DNA from: an uncultured Alphaproteobacteria bacterium
GTDB taxonomy: Bacteria > Pseudomonadota > Alphaproteobacteria > Minwuiales > Minwuiaceae
DNA length: 5,679 bases
Assembly (NCBI GenBank): GCA_913064755.1
Contig: CAJYBQ010000252.1
Coordinates: 1 to 5,679 of the forward strand
Direction of reading: 5' to 3'
In this document: positions 1 to 5,679 of the stretch, in pieces
Layout: the number at the start of each line of letters is the position of its first letter
Position numbering within the stretch: position 1 is the first letter of the stretch
Translations under genes and position numbers: made by a program
The notes under the pieces: generated by a model
Told to the model about the DNA's origin: nothing
Seen by the model: the letters and a program-made list of their open reading frames with translations, nothing else
The model's database searches: none

Positions 1-604
1 CCGCGCGGGGAGGCAGATGGAGATCGCGACAGCGCTGGGGGGGCGGGGCGTGCTTACGTGCATGGGTTTCGGGGTTGTGAGGGCGACGCCCGTGCAGCTG
101 TGCCAGCGCCAGCCCGTACATGTGAAAGTTCAGCACCGGCTCGTTGCCGTCGATATGGATCGAATGCAGGTCGTCGGGCATCAGCGCCAGGCCGGTTCCC
201 GCCTCGACCACGAACTGGTCGCGCTCCGCCACCGCGCCGTCATCGGTCGGGTCGTAGAGGCGGTTCAGTTCCTGTCCTTCCATGCCCACGATGACTGCCC
301 AGGTGGTGTGGTCATGGGCGGGGGAATTGGTGCCGCCCATCGACAGCTGGGCATAGAGGGCAAAGCGATGATCCGGGTCTTCCGACAAGCGGTAGAGGGC
401 GTTCTTGCGCGCGGTCGTCGGCTCGGGAGGCGGAAAGTCCTCCAGCGGAAAGATGTCCCGGCGCCTTGCCAGTTCGATCAGCACATCGCGCATGTCTGTG
501 ATGGCCTGTCGCGTCACGCCCTGCGCCACCTCGTTGGCGCGGACCTGCATCATTGCGACCCGAACTGCCTCGTCCCGTGCAGCCGCCCGTTCTTCCGCTG
601 TCAT
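1..604 (-). CDS. Cysteine-dioxygenase-like cupin (partial, 3' end off window or frameshifted)
   Basis: Predicted mononuclear non-haem iron thiol dioxygenase of the cysteine dioxygenase type I / cupin superfamily, cytosolic; such enzymes oxidise a thiol such as cysteine or 3-mercaptopropionate to the sulfinate with O2. About 201 residues are visible. Cupin motif 1 is AHDHTTWAVIVGMEG (residues 96-110), giving metal ligands H97 and H99. Motif 2 is PDDLHSIHIDG (143-153), where H147 matches the third ligand and the HSI signature. Y163 in FHMYG resembles the conserved active-site tyrosine. The position of the crosslinking Cys of mammalian enzymes is V104. The ATG at 604-602 overlaps the preceding gene's TGA (ATGA) and follows a GGGGAGG ribosome binding site at 616-610 with a 5-nt gap. 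No stop occurs before the window edge, although 201 residues is already about full family length, and residues after ~172 look unlike the family. The fold is fairly sure; the substrate is unknown. Confidence 0.8.
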   Translation of the reverse strand, partial: MTAEERAAARDEAVRVAMMQVRANEVAQGVTRQAITDMRDVLIELARRRDIFPLEDFPPPEPTTARKNALYRLSEDPDHRFALYAQLSMGGTNSPAHDHTTWAVIVGMEGQELNRLYDPTDDGAVAERDQFVVEAGTGLALMPDDLHSIHIDGNEPVLNFHMYGLALAQLHGRRPHNPETHARKHAPPPQRCRDLHLPPRA

Positions 605-1815
605 GCCTGCCTCCCCAGTTTGCCGACCGCCTCGACGAAGCGATCTATCTCTTCCTCTGTATTGTAATAGTGAACGGAGGCGCGGACGAGTCCGGCGATC
701 TGCCGCCGCTCCATGTCGATGCGCGTGCTGTACTCGGTGCTGGTGGAAACATTGATTCCCTGCATCGAAAGCGCCAGCTTCACGCCCTGCGGATGGTGGT
801 CCGCCATCGTGAATGTCGTGATGCCGCATTTCTGCCGCCCGATGTCCCGCACCACGACACCCGGCACCTCGGACAGCCTGGCACGCAGTGTCGCGGCAAG
901 GGCCGCAACGCGCGCCTCCATGGCCGGCACGCCCACGTTCAGCATGTAGTCCACGGCAACACCCAGGCCGATGCGCCCCGCCTCGTAGAACTCCCAGTTC
1001 TCGAACCGGCGGGCACCATCGGCCCATTCCAGCCTGTCCGACGCCACCCAGAGCGCCGAATGCAGGTCGATCACCGGTGGTTCGAAACGGGCTAGCATCT
1101 CGGGACGTGCGTAGAGGAACCCGGTACCGCGCGGGCCACGCAGATACTTCCGTCCGGTCGCGGTCAGGAAATCACAACCGATTTCCTGCACATCCAGCAC
1201 CCGCTGGCCCACCGACTGGCAGGCGTCCAGCAGGTAGGGCACGCCGGCAGCCCGGGTGACCCGCCCGATCTCCGCCGCCGGGTTGACCAGGCCACCGTTG
1301 GTCGGCACGTGGGTGACCGCCACCAGCGCCACGCGGTCATCGATCATCCGTTCAAGTGCCGCCACGTCGAACACGCCGTCGGCATCACTCGGCACCACTT
1401 CCACGCTGACGCCACGGCTGGCGGCGACCTTCAGGTAGGTCAGGTAGTTGGATGCATATTCGGCCTCTGCCGTCAGGATACGGTCTCCGGGCTTCATCCG
1501 GTCGGCCACGGCAAAGAACGCCTGGTTCCAGGCCGCCGTGGCGTTCTCCATCACCGCGACATCGTCGCGGCCACAGTTCAGGTAGGCTGCTATCGCGTCA
1601 TAGGTCCGCTCGATCCCCTTGCGCCGTCGGTCAGCGGCCTCGTAGCCGCCGATGCCGGCTTCCAGGTCCAGGTGTTCCTTCAGGACATTCAACACCGCCA
1701 GCGGCATCAGTCCCGCACCGGCATTGTTGAAATGCAGCACGCGTTCCGCACCGGGTGTTTCCGCCCGGCACCGGGCAACGTCGATCATCGCGGCGTCCAT
1801 GGCTGCGTCGGTCAC
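601..1815 (-). CDS. Class-V PLP-dependent aminotransferase-fold enzyme
   Basis: Complete 404-residue PLP enzyme of the class-V aminotransferase family (fold type I), cytosolic. The group includes cysteine desulfurases, isopenicillin N epimerase-like proteins and C-S lyases. Visible landmarks: N-terminal HFNNAGAGLMP (28-38), the phosphate-side ENATAAWN (90-97), THVPTNGG (168-175), YLLDACQSVGQ (194-204) with D197 and Q200 that contact the pyridine ring, the Schiff-base lysine K223 in TATGRKYLRGPRGTGFLY, and the C-terminal VRASVHYYNTEEEIDRF (377-393) whose R378 should hold the substrate carboxylate. The desulfurase EHH segment is EYASN (119-123) and the RTGHHC catalytic-Cys region is replaced by STSTEYSTRID, so SufS/IscS activity is unlikely. 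GTG 1815 is preferred as start: it overlaps the reductase stop (GTGA) and has AAGGG 6 nt upstream (1826-1822). ATG 1800 and ATG 1788 are alternatives. Substrate unknown; transamination, lyase or epimerase chemistry are all possible. Confidence 0.88.
   Translation of the reverse strand: MTDAAMDAAMIDVARCRAETPGAERVLHFNNAGAGLMPLAVLNVLKEHLDLEAGIGGYEAADRRRKGIERTYDAIAAYLNCGRDDVAVMENATAAWNQAFFAVADRMKPGDRILTAEAEYASNYLTYLKVAASRGVSVEVVPSDADGVFDVAALERMIDDRVALVAVTHVPTNGGLVNPAAEIGRVTRAAGVPYLLDACQSVGQRVLDVQEIGCDFLTATGRKYLRGPRGTGFLYARPEMLARFEPPVIDLHSALWVASDRLEWADGARRFENWEFYEAGRIGLGVAVDYMLNVGVPAMEARVAALAATLRARLSEVPGVVVRDIGRQKCGITTFTMADHHPQGVKLALSMQGINVSTSTEYSTRIDMERRQIAGLVRASVHYYNTEEEIDRFVEAVGKLGRQA
610..616 (-). 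promoter_or_regulatory. Shine-Dalgarno sequence for the cupin gene
   Basis: GGGGAGG lies 5 nt upstream of ATG 604 on the minus strand, within the last codons of the PLP enzyme gene. It suits reinitiation at the ATGA overlap. Confidence 0.6.
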
Positions 1816-2798
1816 TGGTGGCCCTTCGTTTCGTTGGGACGGTATGCCGCGCGAATGCTGTCCAGCTCCGCCTCGCTCAGTTCAAGCTCCAATGCCTTCA
1901 GGGCATCCGGAAAGTGACCGGGCTTGGAGGCACCGATGATCGGTGCGGTGATCGCCGGATGGGCCAGCACGAAGGCCAGCGCCACCTGCGCCATCGGCAC
2001 GCCCCGGGCGTCGGCAACACCGCCGACGGCATCCGCCACGGCGAAATCCTCTTCCCGGCCGAACACGCGGGCCGCCACCGGGTCGGAGGTTGCGCGCGCG
2101 GTATCACCGATGGTCCGGTCCGTGTGCCGGCGGGTCAGGAAGCCCCGGCCCATCGGGCTCCATGGAATCAGGCCCACACCGGTCTCCTGGCAGAACGGGA
2201 TCATCTCCCGCTCCTCTTCGCGATAGACCGCATTGTAGAAGTTCTGCATGGACACGAACCTGGTCCAGCCATTCCGTTCCGCCACGTGCTGCATCTGGAT
2301 GAACTGCCGCGCCCACATGGAAGACGCACCGAGGTAGCGCACCTTGCCTGCCTTCACGCAGTCATGCAGCGCCTCCATCGTCTCCTCGATGGGGGTGTGA
2401 TAGTCGAAGCGGTGGATCTGGTAGAGGTCGACGTGGTCGGTACCGAGCCGTTTCAGGCTGCCATCGATGCTCTTCATGATGTGCTTGCGTGACAGTCCCC
2501 GGTCGTTCGGGTCCTTGCTCATCGGGTTGTAGACCTTGGTGGCAATGACCTGGGTATCGCGGGCACCCAGCTTCTTCAGCGCCCTGCCCGTCACCTCCTC
2601 CGATGCGCCAAGCGAGTACATGTCGGCGGTGTCGAAGAAATTGATCCCGGCCTCCCATGCCTCCTTGAAGAACGGCATGGACTCGTCCTCGCGCAGGACC
2701 CAGCTGTGATTGCCCTTTGACGGATCACCGTAGGTCATGCAGCCAAGGCACAGGCGACTGACCTTCAGACCGGTATTTCCCAGACGAACGTATTTCAT
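1812..2798 (-). CDS. Aldo/keto reductase
   Basis: Complete 328-residue NAD(P)H-dependent oxidoreductase of the aldo/keto reductase superfamily, a cytosolic TIM-barrel that reduces aldehydes or ketones to alcohols. It opens with the typical MKYVRLGNTGLKVSRLCLG strand. The catalytic tetrad is visible as D56 and Y61 in FFDTADMYSLG, K88 in VIATKVY and H129 in YQIHRFD. Later barrel motifs follow: GKVRYLGASS, SMQNFYNAVYREEE, GLIPWSPMGRGFLTR, and the cofactor-phosphate motif PIIGASKP near residue 290. Length and motifs fit the YajO/IolS-like bacterial subgroups; the true substrate cannot be told. The ATG at 2798 is chosen because the family N-terminus begins exactly there and GGGGGGAAAG lies 3 nt upstream; the frame stays open to 3011, but that extension crosses the intergenic inverted repeat and shows no domain. 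It is the first gene of the operon, and its TGA overlaps the next start by 4 bp. Confidence 0.93.
   Translation of the reverse strand: MKYVRLGNTGLKVSRLCLGCMTYGDPSKGNHSWVLREDESMPFFKEAWEAGINFFDTADMYSLGASEEVTGRALKKLGARDTQVIATKVYNPMSKDPNDRGLSRKHIMKSIDGSLKRLGTDHVDLYQIHRFDYHTPIEETMEALHDCVKAGKVRYLGASSMWARQFIQMQHVAERNGWTRFVSMQNFYNAVYREEEREMIPFCQETGVGLIPWSPMGRGFLTRRHTDRTIGDTARATSDPVAARVFGREEDFAVADAVGGVADARGVPMAQVALAFVLAHPAITAPIIGASKPGHFPDALKALELELSEAELDSIRAAYRPNETKGHQ
1822..1826 (-). promoter_or_regulatory. Shine-Dalgarno sequence supporting the GTG start of the PLP enzyme
   Basis: AAGGG lies 6 nt upstream of GTG 1815 on the minus strand, inside the end of the reductase gene. With the GTGA stop/start overlap it favours GTG 1815 over the internal ATG codons at 1800 and 1788. 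Confidence 0.5.
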
Positions 2799-2801
2799 GA
2801 T

Positions 2802-2811
2802 CTTTCCCCCC
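2802..2811 (-). promoter_or_regulatory. Shine-Dalgarno sequence deciding the reductase start
   Basis: On the minus strand GGGGGGAAAG is followed by ATC and then the ATG at 2798. The purine tract is a little closer to the start than usual, but it supports ATG 2798 over the longer upstream reading frame. Confidence 0.45.
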
Positions 2812-2915
2812 GTGACGGTGCCGCCGATGAACAGGCGTTGTGACCGCATCTTCGCGTGTCCGCGATGGCCGGTCCAGTCACACGGGCGGCCGACGGGTTT
2901 CAACTGCGGGAAAGA

Positions 2916-2972
2916 TGCGGGGGACATGTCGAGGGGGGGAGGAGGGGTTCTGCTCCGGACATGTCCCCCGCA
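2916..2972. repeat. Perfect 15-bp inverted repeat with palindromic GACATGTC cores
   Basis: The left arm TGCGGGGGACATGTC (2916-2930) is exactly reverse-complementary to the right arm GACATGTCCCCCGCA (2958-2972), with a 27-nt spacer. Each arm itself contains the 8-bp palindrome GACATGTC, with centres 35 bp apart. The spacer can form an inner GGAG/CTCC stem (2941-2944 with 2953-2956). Possible roles are a paired operator, a leader RNA hairpin of the operon, a transcription end signal for tamB (the minus-strand stem is followed by TCTTTCCC, a poor U-tract), or a REP-like extragenic palindrome. The repeat is certain; its role is not. Confidence 0.85.
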
Positions 2973-2981
2973 AGGGTCGTC

Positions 2982-2995
2982 GGTCTGGGGAGACC
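2982..2995. repeat. Short hairpin GGTCT-GGGG-AGACC
   Basis: A perfect 5-bp inverted repeat with a 4-nt loop, just upstream (in operon direction) of the long inverted repeat. Too short to assign a role alone; it falls near where transcription would begin if the candidate promoter at 2996-3024 is real. Confidence 0.4.
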
Positions 2996-3024
2996 ATTTG
3001 CCAAAACACACTACTGACTGACAA
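2996..3024 (-). promoter_or_regulatory. Candidate sigma-70-type promoter for the reductase operon
   Basis: On the minus strand TTGTCA (3024-3019, 5 of 6 matches to TTGACA) is followed after 17 nt by GCAAAT (3001-2996, 3 of 6 matches to TATAAT). The -10 is poor. If used, the transcript would have a leader of about 190 nt that includes the long inverted repeat. Confidence 0.25.
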
Positions 3025-3036
3025 ACTGTTGACTGA
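3015..3036. repeat. TGACTGA direct repeats, possible operator
   Basis: TGACTGA occurs at 3015-3021 and again at 3030-3036, 15 bp apart start to start, in a locally A/T-richer patch. The first copy overlaps the -35-like TTGTCA of the candidate minus-strand promoter, a position suited to a repressor or activator site. The repeat is seen; the operator role is inference. Confidence 0.35.
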
Positions 3037-3043
3037 TACAGCG

Positions 3044-3058
3044 CCGGTACCGAACCGG
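3044..3058. repeat. Short hairpin CCGGT-ACCGA-ACCGG
   Basis: A 5-bp inverted repeat with a 5-nt loop, 55 bp past the tamB-like stop codon. No T-run follows on the minus strand, so it is a weak terminator candidate at best. Confidence 0.3.
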
Positions 3059-3112
3059 ATCACCACGCGGATCGTTTTTATCGCGACTGGCAGAATTGCG
3101 GGCGGCCGGACG

Positions 3113-5679
3113 TCAGTAACGACGCTCCCACGTCAGGCCCGTGCTGCCACCGCCGCCGCGCCCGACCTCGGCATCGACCTTCAGGTTCGGCAGCACGTCG
3201 ATTTCCACGACCACGCTCCCGGCCTCCGAATCCAGCGACTGCTTGGCACCGACGTAGACCCCTTCACGCACGTATTGCCCGACCGCCACCGACCCCGATG
3301 AGTTCGGGTCGCTGCCTTCTTCCACCCGCAATACATCCAGCCCCACCGCCTGGCGCAGCATGTCGGTGGTGCCGGCACCGCCATTGGTCAGCGTGTTGAT
3401 GCCCTGCGCCAGCTGGATGGCCTCCAGCGGGCTCATGGACTGGGCGGGCTTGTCGAACAGCAATCTGGGCAGCACCTCGTCTTCCGGCAGTTCGGGAACC
3501 GACGAGAATGCGATGGTCGGCTGGGCCGGGCTGCCGGAAATGCTGATCGTCCCCTCCAGGTCACCGGACTGACGGGTCAGTTCGATATTGAAGCGGGGCT
3601 GCAGGTCGGCTGTCAGCCCGACCGTTCCCGTCGAGACGCGGAAGTCCTTGCCAAGCAGCGAAAGCTGTCCCCGCACGACACCGACGTCCACGTTCAGGAC
3701 CGGATCGGGCAAGCGCCCCTTCACCGTCACCGTGCCCGCCCATTCCGAATCCAGGCCCCGGCCGCGAATGAACATCTTCGCAGGTGCATCCACTTCCACG
3801 TCGAGAACGATGGGCAGGTCATCGACGGGTTCTTCCGGTGCCGTCTTCTCGACCGGCAGGTCATCGTCACTCGCCAGTTCGATGTCCACGACGCTGGGCG
3901 GCAGGTTGTCGGTGATCAGGCGAACCTCTGCCTCGTCGACCGTTGTCCGGTTCGTGATCGTCAGCAGCTTGCCGTCCCAGGTCACGTCCGTGGTCCCCGA
4001 GACCAGGGCCGTGGCCTCTTCCCGGTTCACCGCGCGCAGCCGGTTCAGCGTGATCCGCACGGCCGCATTGCGGTCGGCCCCCAGCAGACGCGCGGTCCCG
4101 GCCCCTTCCACCGTGCCACCGACAGGATCGACCGCCGAAAGGGACAATTGCCCCTCCCCGCTGTCGGAGAACGTGGTGTCCAGGGTCAGCGCCTCCAGCA
4201 CCGTGCCGGTCAGCAGGTTCTCGTAGCGCCCGGAGGCGATGCCGACCTGGCCCTGCAGGATCGGCGTGCCCATTGTTCCCGACAGGTCCACCGACACGAC
4301 CGCCCTGCCTTCCAGCAGGTGATCGCTCTCCGGCAGCAACTGCATCAGCTTCGCCAGGTCACCCTGCCAGTCGACCCGACCCTGCAACGATCCTTCCGGA
4401 ACCGGTTCCGGCAGGAACGACCCCGCGGCCTGTCCCACGGCAGCACGCACTTCCGCCGTCAACGGCGTCTCGAAAGGGCCGGAGACCCGCGTGCTGGCGG
4501 TCGCGGTCTCGCCGTTCCAGTCGGCATTCACCACGATGTCGAAACTGGCATTCACCTCTTCACCCGGTGGACGCAGCCCATCCACCTGGAGGACGACACG
4601 CGCCTTGTCATCGGTCGCGGCACTGTCGAAGCGGACGTCCGCGGCCAGCAGCCCCTGAAGGCCGGAAAGCCCTGCGATTGTCCCGATCGGTCCAAGCGGC
4701 AGGGCCGAGATGCGGGCCGTCGCGTCAAGCGCATCCGGTGCGTAGCGCGCATCCGCCACGACCTCTCCGCCGAAGGACGTGCCCAGGCGCAGGTCCGAAA
4801 GGATGATCGTGTCGCCAACGACCAGGCGGAACGGCTGCACCGCCTCGATAGCCGCGCCGCTGCCCTCCAGCCGCAGGGACTGGACCTCGATCTCCGGTCC
4901 TTCGGCATTGTCGAGTTGCGCAACGACAAGCGCGCTCAGGTTGGCGGCTTCCGGTTCTGTCGCCGTGATCCGCAGCTCCATCGCGGGCCGTGTGAAACTG
5001 CCCCCCAGGCGCGCATCCAGCCGCTCGACCCTGGCGCCATCGGTGACGATGTTGTCCACCGCCAGCGTGCCGTCGAGGCTCGGCGTGGCGGAAAGCAACT
5101 GCTTCAGTTTCAGAGAAAGCGCCACCGACTTCACCGCCAGGTCGGCATCCGGCACCTGCAGCGTTCGCAGGTTCACCGAAACATCCGCCGCGTGGTCCGC
5201 CCCATCCGGTGCCAGTGCAATGGTCGCGTCCATGCTGCCCGCCAGGGGGACCCCGAACAGGGCGCCAAGCCGTGAAAGCCCCGTCGACGTGACATCAAGA
5301 CTGGCACGATAGGCCGGGGTCGCCAGCGCGAACTGCCCGCTGCCTTCGACCTTCAGTCCGGCCAGGGCAACCGACAGTCCGGACAGGTCGATCCTGTCGA
5401 ACGCATCGGCCATCGCGAAGGCGAGGTCCACGTGGAGGGCCTCGTCCTGCCAGGCGCCATTCAGCGCAATCGTCCCGGCCGGATCGCTCGCCAGGTCGCG
5501 CAGGTCGAATGCGAGCACGGGCGCGTCGATGCGGATATCGCCACTGCTGACCCCGTCCACGTCGACCTGTCCCCTCGTCCCGGGCGCGTCCGCCGTGCCG
5601 GACAGCGTTCCCCCCCGGCGGACCGGCCCCCCGAGCCTCCCCGGTTCCCGCCCCCACCCGCCCCGGACCGCCGCGCCGG
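3113..5679 (-). CDS. tamB: TamB-like translocation/assembly module protein, C-terminal part
   Basis: C-terminal ~854 residues of a TamB (DUF490) protein, an AsmA-like periplasm-spanning protein anchored in the inner membrane that works with the BamA-homologue TamA in outer-membrane biogenesis and probably lipid transport. The frame is open to the right edge, so the N-terminal anchor and several hundred residues are missing; full proteins usually exceed 1,000 residues. The visible part is repetitive beta-strand sequence with LxGxV-type strands and almost no Cys. Counting from the first full codon (5677), the conserved C-terminal domain spans roughly 450-854. Diagnostic stretches are IRGRGLDSEWAGTV (637-650), LPEDEVLPRLLFDK (730-743), SPLEAIQLAQGINTL (749-763) and the aromatic-ended C-terminus LTWERRY. 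An acidic, proline-containing linker lies at about 601-623. GTG 5560 is an internal codon, not the start, because family-like sequence (LSGTADAPG) continues upstream. No tamA is in the window. Confidence 0.92.
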   Translation of the reverse strand, partial: GAAVRGGWGREPGRLGGPVRRGGTLSGTADAPGTRGQVDVDGVSSGDIRIDAPVLAFDLRDLASDPAGTIALNGAWQDEALHVDLAFAMADAFDRIDLSGLSVALAGLKVEGSGQFALATPAYRASLDVTSTGLSRLGALFGVPLAGSMDATIALAPDGADHAADVSVNLRTLQVPDADLAVKSVALSLKLKQLLSATPSLDGTLAVDNIVTDGARVERLDARLGGSFTRPAMELRITATEPEAANLSALVVAQLDNAEGPEIEVQSLRLEGSGAAIEAVQPFRLVVGDTIILSDLRLGTSFGGEVVADARYAPDALDATARISALPLGPIGTIAGLSGLQGLLAADVRFDSAATDDKARVVLQVDGLRPPGEEVNASFDIVVNADWNGETATASTRVSGPFETPLTAEVRAAVGQAAGSFLPEPVPEGSLQGRVDWQGDLAKLMQLLPESDHLLEGRAVVSVDLSGTMGTPILQGQVGIASGRYENLLTGTVLEALTLDTTFSDSGEGQLSLSAVDPVGGTVEGAGTARLLGADRNAAVRITLNRLRAVNREEATALVSGTTDVTWDGKLLTITNRTTVDEAEVRLITDNLPPSVVDIELASDDDLPVEKTAPEEPVDDLPIVLDVEVDAPAKMFIRGRGLDSEWAGTVTVKGRLPDPVLNVDVGVVRGQLSLLGKDFRVSTGTVGLTADLQPRFNIELTRQSGDLEGTISISGSPAQPTIAFSSVPELPEDEVLPRLLFDKPAQSMSPLEAIQLAQGINTLTNGGAGTTDMLRQAVGLDVLRVEEGSDPNSSGSVAVGQYVREGVYVGAKQSLDSEAGSVVVEIDVLPNLKVDAEVGRGGGGSTGLTWERRY

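Larger units (their letters stand above)
2799..3112. other. Intergenic region between tamB-like gene and the reductase operon
   Basis: This 314-bp gap is the only sizeable non-coding stretch. It holds a long inverted repeat (2916-2972), two short hairpins (2982-2995 and 3044-3058), paired TGACTGA repeats (3015-3036) in a less G+C-rich patch, and a weak minus-strand promoter candidate. No clear U-tract terminator for the upstream tamB-like gene is seen. Open frames crossing it show no recognisable protein. It most likely carries the promoter and leader of the three-gene operon. Confidence 0.7.

Noticed and set aside
17..667. Plus-strand open frame (216 codons) opposite the cupin gene
   Set aside because: The minus-strand product has clear cupin metal-binding motifs; the plus-strand translation has no recognisable domain.
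601..1815. Assignment of the PLP enzyme as a cysteine desulfurase (sufS/iscS/csdA)
   Set aside because: The catalytic Cys loop and stacking His are absent, and no suf or isc partner gene is adjacent.
1755..2492. Plus-strand open frame (245 codons) opposite the aldo/keto reductase
   Set aside because: The minus strand carries the full reductase catalytic tetrad; this frame is an antisense shadow.
2916..2972. Classical intrinsic terminator for the tamB-like gene
   Set aside because: The stem is strong, but the loop is 27 nt and the downstream minus-strand sequence TCTTTCCCGC is a poor U-tract; it also lies about 140 bp past the stop codon.
2799..3011. 71-residue N-terminal extension of the reductase in the open upstream frame
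   Set aside because: The family N-terminus begins at ATG 2798 with a nearby Shine-Dalgarno sequence; the extension is Pro/Arg-rich, has no domain and crosses the inverted repeat.
3069..3082. T-run (GTTTTTATC on the plus strand) as a terminator tail
   Set aside because: It is an A-run in the direction of tamB transcription, and no plus-strand gene ends nearby; no stem precedes it.
4148..5275. Long plus-strand open frame (375 codons) opposite the tamB-like gene
   Set aside because: Its product is Arg/His/Gln-rich with no domain and lies wholly antisense to a clearly coding gene; long antisense frames are expected in G+C-rich DNA.

Overview
This 5.7-kb, strongly G+C-rich window reads as bacterial chromosome. 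All four genes lie on the minus strand, so transcription runs from the right edge to the left. The high G+C, the style of the TamB C-terminus and the tightly overlapping catabolic-type operon suggest an alphaproteobacterium, possibly Rhodospirillales-like. That placement is inference, as no rRNA or marker gene is present.

Layout from right to left: (1) 5679-3113, the C-terminal ~854 residues of a TamB-like protein (DUF490), whose N-terminus lies off the right edge. (2) 3112-2799, a 314-bp intergenic region with a perfect 15-bp inverted repeat, smaller hairpins, a less G+C-rich patch with TGACTGA repeats, and a weak promoter candidate. (3) 2798-1812, a complete aldo/keto reductase. (4) 1815-601, a complete class-V PLP-dependent aminotransferase-fold enzyme. 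(5) 604-1, a cysteine-dioxygenase-like cupin that runs to the left edge without a stop codon.

Genes 3 to 5 overlap by 4 bp at each junction (GTGA, then ATGA), each with a plausible Shine-Dalgarno sequence, so they look like one translationally coupled operon. The cupin resembles thiol dioxygenases. The PLP enzyme keeps the cofactor-binding residues of its fold but lacks the catalytic Cys and the ring-stacking His of cysteine desulfurases. Together with an NADPH-type reductase, this suggests a small pathway acting on an amino acid or thiol, possibly sulfur-containing. The substrate cannot be read from the sequence. TamB belongs to outer-membrane biogenesis and is probably a separate transcription unit.

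The outermost ~50-60 bp at each end are dominated by G or C runs and encode low-complexity, family-unlike peptide, so those bases should be treated with caution. I found no tRNA, rRNA, CRISPR, insertion sequence or phage gene.
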